Shown here one piece after another: positions 35,174 to 43,343 of a stretch of DNA of 49,420 nt; positions within the stretch are counted from its first letter, which is position 1; each line of letters begins with the position of its first letter. The translations under genes were made by a program, and so were the position numbers. The stretch comes from an uncultured Burkholderiales bacterium. Lineage in GTDB: Bacteria; Pseudomonadota; Gammaproteobacteria; Burkholderiales; Burkholderiaceae_C. The stretch is taken from contig CALBSC010000044.1 in NCBI GenBank assembly GCA_937927685.1, forward strand, positions 1 to 49,420, given 5' to 3'. The notes beneath the pieces were generated by a model, which searched no databases, had not been told where the DNA came from, and was given only the letters and a program-made list of their open reading frames with translations.

Positions 35174-35932
35174 TCAGTAGGTGGCGCGGCCACCCGAGAG
35201 GTCAAACACAGCACCCGTCGAGAAGGAGCAATCCTCGGTGCACAGCCAGGTCACCATCGCGGCGATTTCCTCGGGCTGGCCAAAGCGGCCCATGGGAATC
35301 TTGCTCAGCATGAACTGGATGTGCTCAGGCGTCATTTGATCAAAGATTGCGGTCTTCACAGCCGCCGGCGTCACGCAGTTGACTCGAACCTCGGTGTCGG
35401 CAAGTTCTTTGCCCAGGGATTTGGTGAAGCCGATGACGGCAGCCTTGCTGGTGCTGTAGGCACTGGCATTGGGGTTGCCGTCCTTGCCGGCCACGGACGC
35501 GATATTGACGATGCGGCCGTAGTTGCGCTCGCGCATGTGGGGCGCCAACTCGCGGCAACACAAAAACACGCCGTTGATGTTGACGTTCATCACCTGCTGC
35601 CAGGCGTCCACCGGGTAGTCCCACACCTTGGTGTTGGGGCCGGTGATGCCGGCGCAGCAGACCAGCGCGTCGACCGGTGCGATGGCCAGCGTCTGGCGTG
35701 TGGCCTGTGCCACCGAGTCGTGCAGGGACACATCGACCGGCACGCAGGCGACGACAGCACCCGGGAATTGCTGTTTGAGCTTCTCGGCGGCGGTGCCCAT
35801 GCCGCCAATGTCACGGTCCCACAAGGTGACGCGAGCGCCCGACGCCATCATGCGCTGGGCGATGGCAAAGCCCAGTCCTGTGGCGCCGCCCGTGATGACG
35901 CCGTGGCGCCCTGTCATGTCGAGTTGGTTCAT
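35174..35932 (-). CDS. SDR-family dehydrogenase, similar to 2-keto-3-deoxy-L-rhamnonate 4-dehydrogenases
   Basis: Short-chain dehydrogenase of 252 residues. The nucleotide loop TGGATGLG is at 14-21, with Asp39 after beta-strand 2 favouring NAD; the catalytic set is Ser146, Tyr159 and Lys163 (YSTSK). The stretches GITGPNTKVWDYP and the C-terminus FSTGAVFDLSGGRATY resemble dehydrogenases of non-phosphorylative deoxy-sugar pathways, by my recollection of that subgroup. It lies 10 bases downstream of the second SDR and 69 bases before the FAH gene. The proposed oxidation at C4 of a 2-keto-3-deoxy acid would feed that hydrolase. Confidence 0.82.
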   Translation of the reverse strand: MNQLDMTGRHGVITGGATGLGFAIAQRMMASGARVTLWDRDIGGMGTAAEKLKQQFPGAVVACVPVDVSLHDSVAQATRQTLAIAPVDALVCCAGITGPNTKVWDYPVDAWQQVMNVNINGVFLCCRELAPHMRERNYGRIVNIASVAGKDGNPNASAYSTSKAAVIGFTKSLGKELADTEVRVNCVTPAAVKTAIFDQMTPEHIQFMLSKIPMGRFGQPEEIAAMVTWLCTEDCSFSTGAVFDLSGGRATY

Positions 35933-35942
35933 GTGCTGTCTT

Positions 35943-36677
35943 TCAGATGGTCATGCCGCCGTCCACCATGAAGGCGTTGCCGGTGGCGAATTGTGACTCG
36001 TCCGAGGCCAGGTACACGATGATGGGCGCAATTTCGTGGGCCTGGGCCAGGCGGCCCATGGGTTGACGGGCGATGAAGTTCTTGCGGGCCTCGACCGGGT
36101 CAGCATAACTGTTGATGCGGTCGCCCAGCGAAGGGGTGTCGACGGTGCCGGGGCAGATGCAGTTGCAGCGGATGCCCTTGGCCACATAGTCGGCGGCCAC
36201 ACTCTTGGTCAGACCTATGACAGCCGCCTTGCTGCTGCCGTAAATGAAGCGATTGGGCAGGCCGCGCACGCTGGAACACACACTGGCCATGTTGATGATG
36301 CTGCCGCCACCCTGGTCGAGCATGCGCGGGATCACCTGCTGGATCATCCAGAACTGCGAGCGTGCATTCAGATTGAATGCGAAATTCCAGTCGTCGTCGG
36401 TGGCTTCCAGGATGGTGCCGTTGTGGACATAACCGGCGCAATTGAATACCGCATCGATGCGCGCCATGGACGCCACCTGACGGGCGATGGCGGCCTTGTC
36501 CAGCACATCCAGGACGGCCGTGCTGACGCGGGGCACGCCCTGGTACGACTCTAGCAACGAGGCCTTGACGTCGGTGGCGACCACGTGGGCGCCTTCAGCG
36601 GCCATGGCCAGGGCTGCGGCCTGACCAATCCCTTGGCCAGCGGCGGTGACAAGAACGGTTTTGCCTTGGAGTCTCAT
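35943..36677 (-). CDS. SDR-family dehydrogenase, similar to 2-keto-3-deoxy-L-fuconate dehydrogenase (DHRS6-like)
   Basis: Short-chain dehydrogenase of 244 residues. The loop TAAGQGIG is at 11-18, with Asp36 indicating NAD; the catalytic residues are Ser132, Tyr146 and Lys150 (YGSSK). The segments VFNCAGYVHNGTILE and CPGTVDTPSLGDRI closely recall human DHRS6/BDH2 and the Xanthomonas 2-keto-3-deoxy-L-fuconate dehydrogenase of the same subgroup. Two SDRs in one operon may do successive steps or accept different acids. The gene heads the minus-strand arm and is divergent from the GntR-type regulator. Confidence 0.84.
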   Translation of the reverse strand: MRLQGKTVLVTAAGQGIGQAAALAMAAEGAHVVATDVKASLLESYQGVPRVSTAVLDVLDKAAIARQVASMARIDAVFNCAGYVHNGTILEATDDDWNFAFNLNARSQFWMIQQVIPRMLDQGGGSIINMASVCSSVRGLPNRFIYGSSKAAVIGLTKSVAADYVAKGIRCNCICPGTVDTPSLGDRINSYADPVEARKNFIARQPMGRLAQAHEIAPIIVYLASDESQFATGNAFMVDGGMTI

Positions 36678-36804
36678 GGGCGTGAAGTGTGTGAAGGGTT
36701 AATGGAGAAGTCAGGGTGCGTCGGCTCATCAACTGGACCTAGGGGTTTGTGCGGATCGAACACCGCTTGACCCTGAGTCTGCACGCATGGGAAGATTCTG
36801 CAAC

Positions 36805-36815
36805 TGGTCTGACCA
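36805..36815. promoter_or_regulatory. probable operator of the FadR-type regulator
   Basis: TGGTCTGACCA is a perfect 5+1+5 palindrome in the 198-base divergent region. It fits the TGGTNNNACCA pattern bound by the FadR branch of GntR regulators, to which the adjacent gene belongs. One more flanking base pair (A/T) is broken before symmetry resumes weakly outside. Confidence 0.62.
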
Positions 36816-36829
36816 CTTGTCCAATTCGC

Positions 36830-36844
36830 GTTATCCCTGATAAC
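36830..36844. promoter_or_regulatory. second inverted repeat in the divergent regulatory region
   Basis: GTTATC-CCT-GATAAC is a perfect 6-bp inverted repeat 15 bases from the first palindrome and 31 bases before the regulator's ATG. It could be a second operator or overlap the regulator's own promoter. Confidence 0.35.
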
Positions 36845-36875
36845 CCCTTCGTTGTCCTTTCTCACCCACGGCCAC

Positions 36876-37607
36876 ATGCCCTTGCACACCGTCGAGCCGC
36901 AGCGCCTGTACCGGCAGATCGCCGATCAGTTGCGCTCGCTCGTGGCCGCGGGGGAGTTTGAGGTCGGACACCGATTGCCGGCGGAACGAGATCTGGCCGT
37001 GCAACTGGGGGTGAGCCGTCCCTCCGTGCGCGAAGCGCTGATTGCGCTGGAAGTGGAGGGCGTCATCGAGGTGCGCACCGGGTCGGGCATTTATGTCCGC
37101 GACGCCTCGCCGGAGGCCAGCAAAGGTCGAGCAGGTCTCCTGCCTGATACGGCGAATGCTGAGGATTCGGCGCCGCTCGATTGGGGGCCACTTGAAGTCA
37201 TACATGCCCGCGGGTTGATCGAGCCGGAGACCGCGGCCTTGGCTGCCGAGCGGGCAACGCGGGCGGATGTCATGGCCATTGCAGCCGCCTTGCGGCAGAT
37301 GCAGCAACAGGCGCGACGCGGTGAAGTGCCGCGCGAAGGCGATGAAGCCTTTCATCTTGCCATTGCACGCGCCAGCGGTAACGGCGTGTTGCTCGATACC
37401 TTGCAACGTTTCTGGCATGCCAGACACGGCCCCCTGTTCGAGCGGCTGGGCGATTATTTCGAAGGACCGGAGTCCTGGCAGATTGCCGTGGCCGAACATG
37501 AGGCCGTGCTGGCTGCCATCAAAGCCCATGACCCACGACAAGCCCGCCAAGCCATGCAGCGCCACATGCGACTCGCGTTGAGACGGTACAGCGCCAGTTG
37601 GCGCTGA
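36876..37607 (+). CDS. GntR-family transcriptional regulator, FadR subfamily
   Basis: Regulator of 243 residues. The N-terminal winged helix (about residues 8-75) shows LYRQIADQLRSLVAAGEF, LPAERDLAVQLGVSRPSVRE and the wing VRTGSGIYV. The C-terminal all-helical FCD domain has the metal/ligand residues in HLAIARASGN and the AEHEAVLAAIKAHD helix. Such proteins mostly repress uronate, galactonate or lactate genes until a sugar acid binds. The ATG at 36876 is preferred over a TTG at 36852. It lies between the two arms of the sugar-acid locus, so control of both is likely. Confidence 0.92.
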   Translation: MPLHTVEPQRLYRQIADQLRSLVAAGEFEVGHRLPAERDLAVQLGVSRPSVREALIALEVEGVIEVRTGSGIYVRDASPEASKGRAGLLPDTANAEDSAPLDWGPLEVIHARGLIEPETAALAAERATRADVMAIAAALRQMQQQARRGEVPREGDEAFHLAIARASGNGVLLDTLQRFWHARHGPLFERLGDYFEGPESWQIAVAEHEAVLAAIKAHDPRQARQAMQRHMRLALRRYSASWR

Positions 37608-37664
37608 AAAACGCGGCCATCCCCACACCTCACCCATATTTCATGCACCCGCCAGGAGATAACC

Positions 37665-39191
37665 ATGACCCCCTATATCCGTTTACACGCCGCCGATGAT
37701 GTGGTGATTGCCCGCAGCCAACTCATGAGTGGCGCTGCCATTGAAAGCTTCAAAGTCAAGGGCCTGATTCCTCCGGGCCACAAGGTGGCCGCGCGGGACA
37801 TCGCGGCGGGTGAGCCGGTACGGCGCTACAACCAGATCATCGGCTTTGCCTCGCAGGCCATTGCGGCGGGTGAGCATGTGCACGTGCACAACCTGAACAT
37901 GGGGTCCGAGAAGGGGAATTTCGCGCGCGACTATGCGTTTTGCAGCGACGTCAAACCCGAACCGGCTCGCCAAGAGGCCACCTTCATGGGCATTGTGCGC
38001 CCGGACGGTCGTGTGGCCACGCGCAATTACATCGGTATTCTCTCGAGCGTCAATTGCTCGGCCACCGTGGTGCGCGCCATGGCCGACCACTTCTCGCGCC
38101 GCACCAACCCGTCCGCGCTGGCCGCTTTCCCCAACGTGGATGGCGTGGTGGCACTCACGCACGGCACCGGTTGTGGCATGGGGTCGGAAGGGTTGGGCAT
38201 CACCTTGCTGGAGCGCACCCTGGCGGGTTATGCCACGCACGCCAATTTTGCGGGCGTGATCATGGTGGGACTGGGCTGCGAAGCCAACCAGATCAACACC
38301 TGGCTCACCCGCAGTGGTTTGCAGGAGGGCAAGACCCTGCACACCTTCAACATCCAGGACATGGGTGGCACGGCCAAGACGGTGGCCAAGGGCATTGCAC
38401 TGGTCGAGCAGATGCTGCCGCAAGCCAACGCCGTGCAGCGCGTGCCGTGCAGCGCCTCGCACATCGTGGTGGGCTTGCAGTGCGGCGGCTCGGACGGGTA
38501 TTCGGGCATCAGTGCCAATCCTGCACTTGGCGCGGCAGTGGATCTGCTGGCTGCCCATGGCGGCACGGCCATTCTGAGTGAAACGCCGGAAATCTATGGC
38601 GCCGAGCATTTGCTGACCCGACGTGCGGTGACCCGGGCCGTTGGCGAAAAGCTGGTGGAGCGCATCAAGTGGTGGGAGCATTACACCGAGATCAACCAAG
38701 GTGAGATGAACAACAACCCGTCACCAGGTAACAAGGCAGGGGGCCTTACCACCATCCTGGAGAAATCACTGGGGGCCGTGGCCAAAGGCGGAACCACGAA
38801 TCTGCAAGCCGTGTATGAATACGCCGAGCGGGTCAATGCCCACGGTTTCGTCTACATGGACACCCCTGGCTATGACCCGGTGAGTGCCACGGGGCAAGTG
38901 GCCGGTGGGGCCAACCTCATCTGCTTCACCACGGGTCGTGGTTCGGCGTATGGCTGTGCTCCCTCGCCCTCGCTCAAGCTCGCCACCAACAACACCCTGT
39001 GGAAGCGCCAGTCCGAGGACATCGACATCAACTGCGGGGACATCGTGGACGAGGGGGTGTCCATCGAAGCCAAGGGGCGTGAAATATTCCAGGCGATTCT
39101 GGACTGTGCGTCGGGCAAGCCCAGCAAGTCCGAGCAGCATGGCTATGGGCAGCAGGAATTCGTGCCCTGGCAAGTCGGTGCAGTGATGTAA
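37665..39191 (+). CDS. UxaA-family dehydratase (altronate dehydratase-like)
   Basis: Iron-dependent sugar-acid dehydratase of 508 residues. It has the N-terminal SAF-type domain (residues 1-90; IRLHAADDVVIA), followed by the main domain with RPDGRVATRNYIGILSSVNC, THGTGCGMGSEG, LGCEANQIN, GLQCGGSDGYSGI and the DINCGDIVDEG end region. This full-length two-domain layout is that of altronate and galactarate dehydratases, which make 2-keto-3-deoxy acids. AGGAGA is 6 bases before the ATG. The exact acid is unknown; in this locus the product would be passed to the SDR and FAH enzymes. Confidence 0.9.
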   Translation: MTPYIRLHAADDVVIARSQLMSGAAIESFKVKGLIPPGHKVAARDIAAGEPVRRYNQIIGFASQAIAAGEHVHVHNLNMGSEKGNFARDYAFCSDVKPEPARQEATFMGIVRPDGRVATRNYIGILSSVNCSATVVRAMADHFSRRTNPSALAAFPNVDGVVALTHGTGCGMGSEGLGITLLERTLAGYATHANFAGVIMVGLGCEANQINTWLTRSGLQEGKTLHTFNIQDMGGTAKTVAKGIALVEQMLPQANAVQRVPCSASHIVVGLQCGGSDGYSGISANPALGAAVDLLAAHGGTAILSETPEIYGAEHLLTRRAVTRAVGEKLVERIKWWEHYTEINQGEMNNNPSPGNKAGGLTTILEKSLGAVAKGGTTNLQAVYEYAERVNAHGFVYMDTPGYDPVSATGQVAGGANLICFTTGRGSAYGCAPSPSLKLATNNTLWKRQSEDIDINCGDIVDEGVSIEAKGREIFQAILDCASGKPSKSEQHGYGQQEFVPWQVGAVM

Positions 39192-39245
39192 CAGGGGCTG
39201 ACACGGTGGTGGCAGCACGCTCAATTTTTTTATCGGGATTTTTCC

Positions 39246-40313
39246 ATGGCACATGTTTTCCAAGCTGACGACCTTGAGCGCAAGGTGGCGAGTCTTTTTG
39301 TGGCGGCCGGCAGTTTGCCCGCCGAGGCCCAGCAAGTGGCGGCCAACCTGGTGTTGGCCAATTTGAGTGGACATGACTCGCACGGGATCGGCATGGCCCC
39401 GCGTTATGTCGACGCCATTCTCGAAGGCGGGCTCATTCCCAATACGAAGGTCGCCACCAAGGTGGATGCGGGCATGCTGCTGGGCTTGGATGGGCAGCGT
39501 GGCTTTGGCCAGATCGTGGGCGTGCAAGCGATGGAGGCTGCTTTTGCCAAGGTCGAGCAGCACGGCGCGTGCATCTTCTCCCTGGCGCGCGCGCACCACC
39601 TGGGACGCATTGGCCACTTTGCCGAGATGGCGGTGGCGCGGGGCTGGATCTCGCTGCACTTTGTCAATGTGCTCTCGCGCCCCGTGGTGGCTCCGTGGCA
39701 GGGCGGCGATGGACGCTTTGGCACCAACCCCTGTTGCATTGGCATTCCCGTGGGGGTGGGCGATGCGCAACGTGAGCCCATCATCCTGGACTTTGCCACC
39801 AGCCGCGTGGCACAAGGCAAGATGCGCGTGGCCTACAACGAGGGCAAGCAAGTGCCGCCCGGGACCCTGATCGACGAAACCGGGCAACCCACGACCAACC
39901 CCGGCGTGGTGGTGGTGCCGCAAAGCAACGGGGGCTATGGTGCGTTGATGACCTTTGGTGAGCACAAGGGCTTTGGCATGGCCGTGGCCTGCGAGTTGCT
40001 GGGCGGCGCCCTGAGCGGCGGCGGCACCTGGCATCGAGAGGCCGACAACCGTCGGGCCGTGCTCAACGGCATGCTCACCATCGTGATCGACCCCCAGGCC
40101 CTGGGCACACAGGCCGCGTTCGCCGAAGAAACCCTGGCCTTCATTGATTGGTTACGCAAGAGTCCGGCTGCACCCGGTACCGAGGGCGTGTTGCTGGCCG
40201 GAGAGCCCGAGCGCGCCGCCCGTGCACAGCGCCGGCGCGAAGGCGTTCTTGTGGACGATGCCACGTGGCAAGAAATGGTGACGGCTGGTGGCAAAGTCGG
40301 GGTGACCGTATGA
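39246..40313 (+). CDS. Ldh_2-family (malate/L-lactate dehydrogenase-like) oxidoreductase
   Basis: NAD(P)-dependent dehydrogenase of 355 residues of the non-Rossmann malate/L-lactate/ureidoglycolate dehydrogenase family. It shows SGHDSHGIGMAPRY with the catalytic His near residues 43-48, RAHHLGRIGHFAEMA, GTNPCCIGIP and EHKGFGMAVACELLGGALSG. In this locus it may oxidise the 2-hydroxy acid released by the FAH-type hydrolase (lactate, glycolate or glycerate), or reduce a 2-keto acid. Its stop overlaps the next start (ATGA at 40310). Confidence 0.88.
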   Translation: MAHVFQADDLERKVASLFVAAGSLPAEAQQVAANLVLANLSGHDSHGIGMAPRYVDAILEGGLIPNTKVATKVDAGMLLGLDGQRGFGQIVGVQAMEAAFAKVEQHGACIFSLARAHHLGRIGHFAEMAVARGWISLHFVNVLSRPVVAPWQGGDGRFGTNPCCIGIPVGVGDAQREPIILDFATSRVAQGKMRVAYNEGKQVPPGTLIDETGQPTTNPGVVVVPQSNGGYGALMTFGEHKGFGMAVACELLGGALSGGGTWHREADNRRAVLNGMLTIVIDPQALGTQAAFAEETLAFIDWLRKSPAAPGTEGVLLAGEPERAARAQRRREGVLVDDATWQEMVTAGGKVGVTV

Positions 40314-41701
40314 GTGGACCGTTGAATGCGGGCGCCCTCGCAGACTTACCGCCTGCGGTCAGGCGTCCGCCGAAACGCGCTGCCGTAGAGCCGGGGGTGG
40401 TGCACCTGGGACTGGGTGCCTTTCATCGGGCGCATCAGGCCGTGGTGTATGACGCACTGGCAGCGCTGGGCGATGATCGGTGGGGGGTGTTTGGCGTGGC
40501 CATGCGCTCACCCGAACTGGTCGGCGCCTTGCGCGCCCAGGACCACTACTACGCGGTTGAAATTGCCAGCCAAGCCGAGTCCTGGTGGCAGGTGATCGGC
40601 GCGGTGCGCGACTCGGCGGTGGCCGCGACTGAACCACAGCGCGTGGTGGAGGCCATGGCCTCGCCTGCCACCCGCTGGATCACACTCACGGTGACCGAGA
40701 AAGCCTACAACCCGGCACTGGCGCAGTTCATCGTGGAAGGTTTGCAAGCCCGACACGCGCGCGGTCTGCCGGGCGTGACGGTGGCGTCATGCGACAACCT
40801 GTCGTCCAATGGGGATCAGCTGCGAGCCTTGTGCCGGGAGGCGGCACGGTCCATCGACCCTGCGCTGGCGAGTTGGGTCGACCAGCAGTGCCGTTTCCCC
40901 AACAGCATGGTGGACCGCATCGTGCCGCAGAGTGACGCGCGCGTGCGCGAGGCGGCGCTGCAGGCCCTGGGGGTAGAAGACCTTGCGCCGCTCAGCACGG
41001 AAGGATTCTGGGAGTGGGCCATCGAGCGCAGTCAACTCGAACCGGCCGACGCCGAGGCGCTGGCACGCGTGGGCGTGATGGTGGTTGACGATGTGAAGGC
41101 CTTTGAAGAGGCCAAGCTGCGCATGCTCAATGGCGTGCATTCGGCCATTGCCTGTATCGGAGCCGTGGTGCCGCAAAACACGGTGCGGGAAACCGTCAGC
41201 CTGCCCTGGGTGCGCGAATTTGTACGGGGCTTTCTGGATGAGGTGGCGCCGGTGGTCCGTCGTCCCAACACGGATGCTTACCGCGATGCCTTGCTGACCC
41301 GCTTCGTCAACCCGGCCCTGCACCACCGCTGTCATCAGATTGCCCAGGATGGTTCGGTCAAGATCACCCAGCGCTGGGTCCCCGCCACGCTGGCTTTGCA
41401 AGCCCTCGGCAAACCCACGCCGTATCTCATCATGGCCACGGCCTGCTGGCTGCGTTACTGGCTCGCCAAGGACGATCAAGGGCAGGCGTACGATTTCAAC
41501 GATCCCTATACCCAGCCCTTACAGGCGCTGGTGACGGCGGCGCGCGACGACAACGACCTGCTGGATCGATTGCTGCACTTTGAACCCATCTGGGGCACGG
41601 AGTTACCCCGCACCCCGGGGTGGCTGACTGCGGTTCAGCGTGATTTCGCCACCATACAGGCGCAGGGGATCCAGGCGGCGGTGTCCGGGCTGGCGACCTG
41701 A
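40310..41701 (+). CDS. mannitol dehydrogenase/fructuronate reductase-family protein
   Basis: NAD(P)-dependent polyol or uronate dehydrogenase of 463 residues. The N-terminal nucleotide region is VVHLGLGAFHRAHQAVVYD, and the family motif with the catalytic Lys, Asn and His is seen in KLRMLNGVHSAIACIG (about residues 269-284). Relatives include mannitol 2-dehydrogenase, fructuronate reductase (UxuB) and tagaturonate reductase (UxaB). Partnership with a UxaA-type dehydratase favours making or using an aldonate. The ATG at 40310 is translationally coupled to the previous gene. Confidence 0.88.
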   Translation: MSGPLNAGALADLPPAVRRPPKRAAVEPGVVHLGLGAFHRAHQAVVYDALAALGDDRWGVFGVAMRSPELVGALRAQDHYYAVEIASQAESWWQVIGAVRDSAVAATEPQRVVEAMASPATRWITLTVTEKAYNPALAQFIVEGLQARHARGLPGVTVASCDNLSSNGDQLRALCREAARSIDPALASWVDQQCRFPNSMVDRIVPQSDARVREAALQALGVEDLAPLSTEGFWEWAIERSQLEPADAEALARVGVMVVDDVKAFEEAKLRMLNGVHSAIACIGAVVPQNTVRETVSLPWVREFVRGFLDEVAPVVRRPNTDAYRDALLTRFVNPALHHRCHQIAQDGSVKITQRWVPATLALQALGKPTPYLIMATACWLRYWLAKDDQGQAYDFNDPYTQPLQALVTAARDDNDLLDRLLHFEPIWGTELPRTPGWLTAVQRDFATIQAQGIQAAVSGLAT

Positions 41702-41751
41702 AGGTCTCGGACGCTCGTCGGCGACAAACTCGCCCGCCGTGACGGCGTGAC

Positions 41752-42384
41752 TCAGAAAAACAGGGGGAGGCTGGCGTCCAGGTATTCCATGGGCGACTTC
41801 TTGAAGCCTGAGCGCGCAAAGCGGTGCAACCGCCCCTGCGTGAAGCTCACCAAGGCCGAGGCGCGAACTTGTGCCTCTACCGTGGGGGTGGAGGACAGCT
41901 TGACCGCCTCTGACTCACGCAGCACCTGGCGCAGGCTCAGTTCGATGCGGTCGAAGAACTGGTTCATGCGCTGGTGCAGGCGCTCGTTTTCAAACACCAG
42001 GGCGTCGCCCACCATCACGCGGGTCATGCCCGGGTTTTTGTCGGCAAATTGCAAGAGCATTGACACCATGCGAGCCGCTTTCTGCTCGCCAGGTTCCTCG
42101 CGCTCGGCAATCTGGTTGACCAGGGTGAACACGCTGTGCTCGATGAAGTCGATCAAGCCCTCGAACATCTGCGCCTTGCTGGCGAAGTGGCGGTACAGCG
42201 CGGCCTCGCTCACCTGCAGCTTGGCGGCCAGGGCCGCGGTGGTGATCCGTTCGGCCCCCGGCTGTTCGAGCATGACAGCCAGAGTTTGCAGGATCTGCAC
42301 CCGACGCTCGCCCGGCTTGGGGCGTTTGCGCGTGGGGGTCTGGGCGTCTGCTTCGGGGGCGGAGGAGTTGTCGTGTTCTGCCAT
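41752..42384 (-). CDS. slmA: TetR-family nucleoid occlusion factor SlmA-like
   Basis: DNA-binding protein of 210 residues, TetR fold. The helix-turn-helix is at about residues 45-68 (ITTAALAAKLQVSEAALYRHF), here with the SlmA-typical YRHFASKAQMFEGLIDFIE continuing from it. SlmA binds chromosomal sites and blocks FtsZ ring formation over the nucleoid. Relatives in Burkholderiales also lie beside argB, as here. The N-terminal 25 residues are a charged Pro/Thr-rich extension. A plain metabolic TetR repressor cannot be fully excluded. Confidence 0.85.
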   Translation of the reverse strand: MAEHDNSSAPEADAQTPTRKRPKPGERRVQILQTLAVMLEQPGAERITTAALAAKLQVSEAALYRHFASKAQMFEGLIDFIEHSVFTLVNQIAEREEPGEQKAARMVSMLLQFADKNPGMTRVMVGDALVFENERLHQRMNQFFDRIELSLRQVLRESEAVKLSSTPTVEAQVRASALVSFTQGRLHRFARSGFKKSPMEYLDASLPLFF

Positions 42385-42407
42385 GGCTGCCTCGTGGGGT
42401 GGTCGGC

Positions 42408-43298
42408 TCAGTGGGAACGGATCATGGTGCCGAAGGCCTGATCGGTCAGGATCTCCAGCAACATGGCGTGGGGGACGCGGCCATCAATGATGTGCACGGA
42501 ATTCACACCGCTCTTGGCCGCGTCGAGTGCGCCGCTGATCTTGGGCAGCATGCCGCCGCTGATGGTGCCGTCTTCAAACAGCGCATCGATCTGGCGTGCG
42601 CTCAGATCGGTCAGCAAGTTGCCCGCCTTGTCCAGCACGCCCGGCGTGTTGGTCAAGAGCACCAGCTTCTCGGCCTTGAGCACAGTAGCGAGCTTGGCAG
42701 CCACCACATCGGCGTTGATGTTGTAGCTCTCGTTGTTCTCGCCAAACCCGATCGGGCTGATGACGGGGATGAAGGCATCGTCCTGCAAGGCCTTGACCAC
42801 GCTGGGGTCGATGCCGACGATGTCGCCCACCTGGCCGACGTCATATTCCTTGCTGGGGTCTTTGTTGTCGACCATTTTGAGCTTGCGTGCGTGAATCATC
42901 CCGCCGTCTCGACCGGTCAGACCCACCGCCTTGCCCCCGGCCTGGTTGATCAGGCCCACGATGTCTTGTTGTACCTCGCCGCCCAATACCCACTCCACCA
43001 CTTCCATGGTCTCGGCGTCGGTCACACGCATGCCCTGGATGAACTCGCCCTTCTTGCCCAGGCGGTTGAGCGCGGTCTCGATCTGCGGGCCACCGCCGTG
43101 CACCACCACCGGGTTCATGCCCACCAGTTTGAGCAGCACCACGTCCTCGGCAAAGTCGGCTTGGAGAGCCGGGTCGGTCATGGCGTTGCCGCCGTACTTG
43201 ATGACCAGGGTCTTGCCGTGGAACTTGCGGATGTAGGGCAATGCCTGCGCCAGGATCTCGGCCTTGTCGCGTGGGGCAATGGATTGGAAATCGGTCAT
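42408..43298 (-). CDS. argB: acetylglutamate kinase
   Basis: Amino-acid kinase of 296 residues for the second step of arginine synthesis, phosphorylating N-acetylglutamate. It has the nucleotide Lys in VIKYGGNAM (about residues 33-41), VVHGGGPQIE, the substrate loop GLTGRDGGMIHA and the ADVVAAKLATVL helix. The N-terminal helix before the kinase core is typical of the hexameric, arginine-inhibited type, as an inference. It lies 23 bases before slmA on the same strand. Confidence 0.96.
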   Translation of the reverse strand: MTDFQSIAPRDKAEILAQALPYIRKFHGKTLVIKYGGNAMTDPALQADFAEDVVLLKLVGMNPVVVHGGGPQIETALNRLGKKGEFIQGMRVTDAETMEVVEWVLGGEVQQDIVGLINQAGGKAVGLTGRDGGMIHARKLKMVDNKDPSKEYDVGQVGDIVGIDPSVVKALQDDAFIPVISPIGFGENNESYNINADVVAAKLATVLKAEKLVLLTNTPGVLDKAGNLLTDLSARQIDALFEDGTISGGMLPKISGALDAAKSGVNSVHIIDGRVPHAMLLEILTDQAFGTMIRSH

Positions 43299-43343
43299 GA
43301 TCGAGGGGAGCGAGGGTTCACTTATCCAGATTGTGCCCCAACT

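Noticed and set aside
41752..42384. The TetR-type gene as the PaaR repressor of the paa operon
   Set aside because: It sits 10 kb away beside argB and has the SlmA-type helix-turn-helix region and neighbourhood; nothing links it to paaA.
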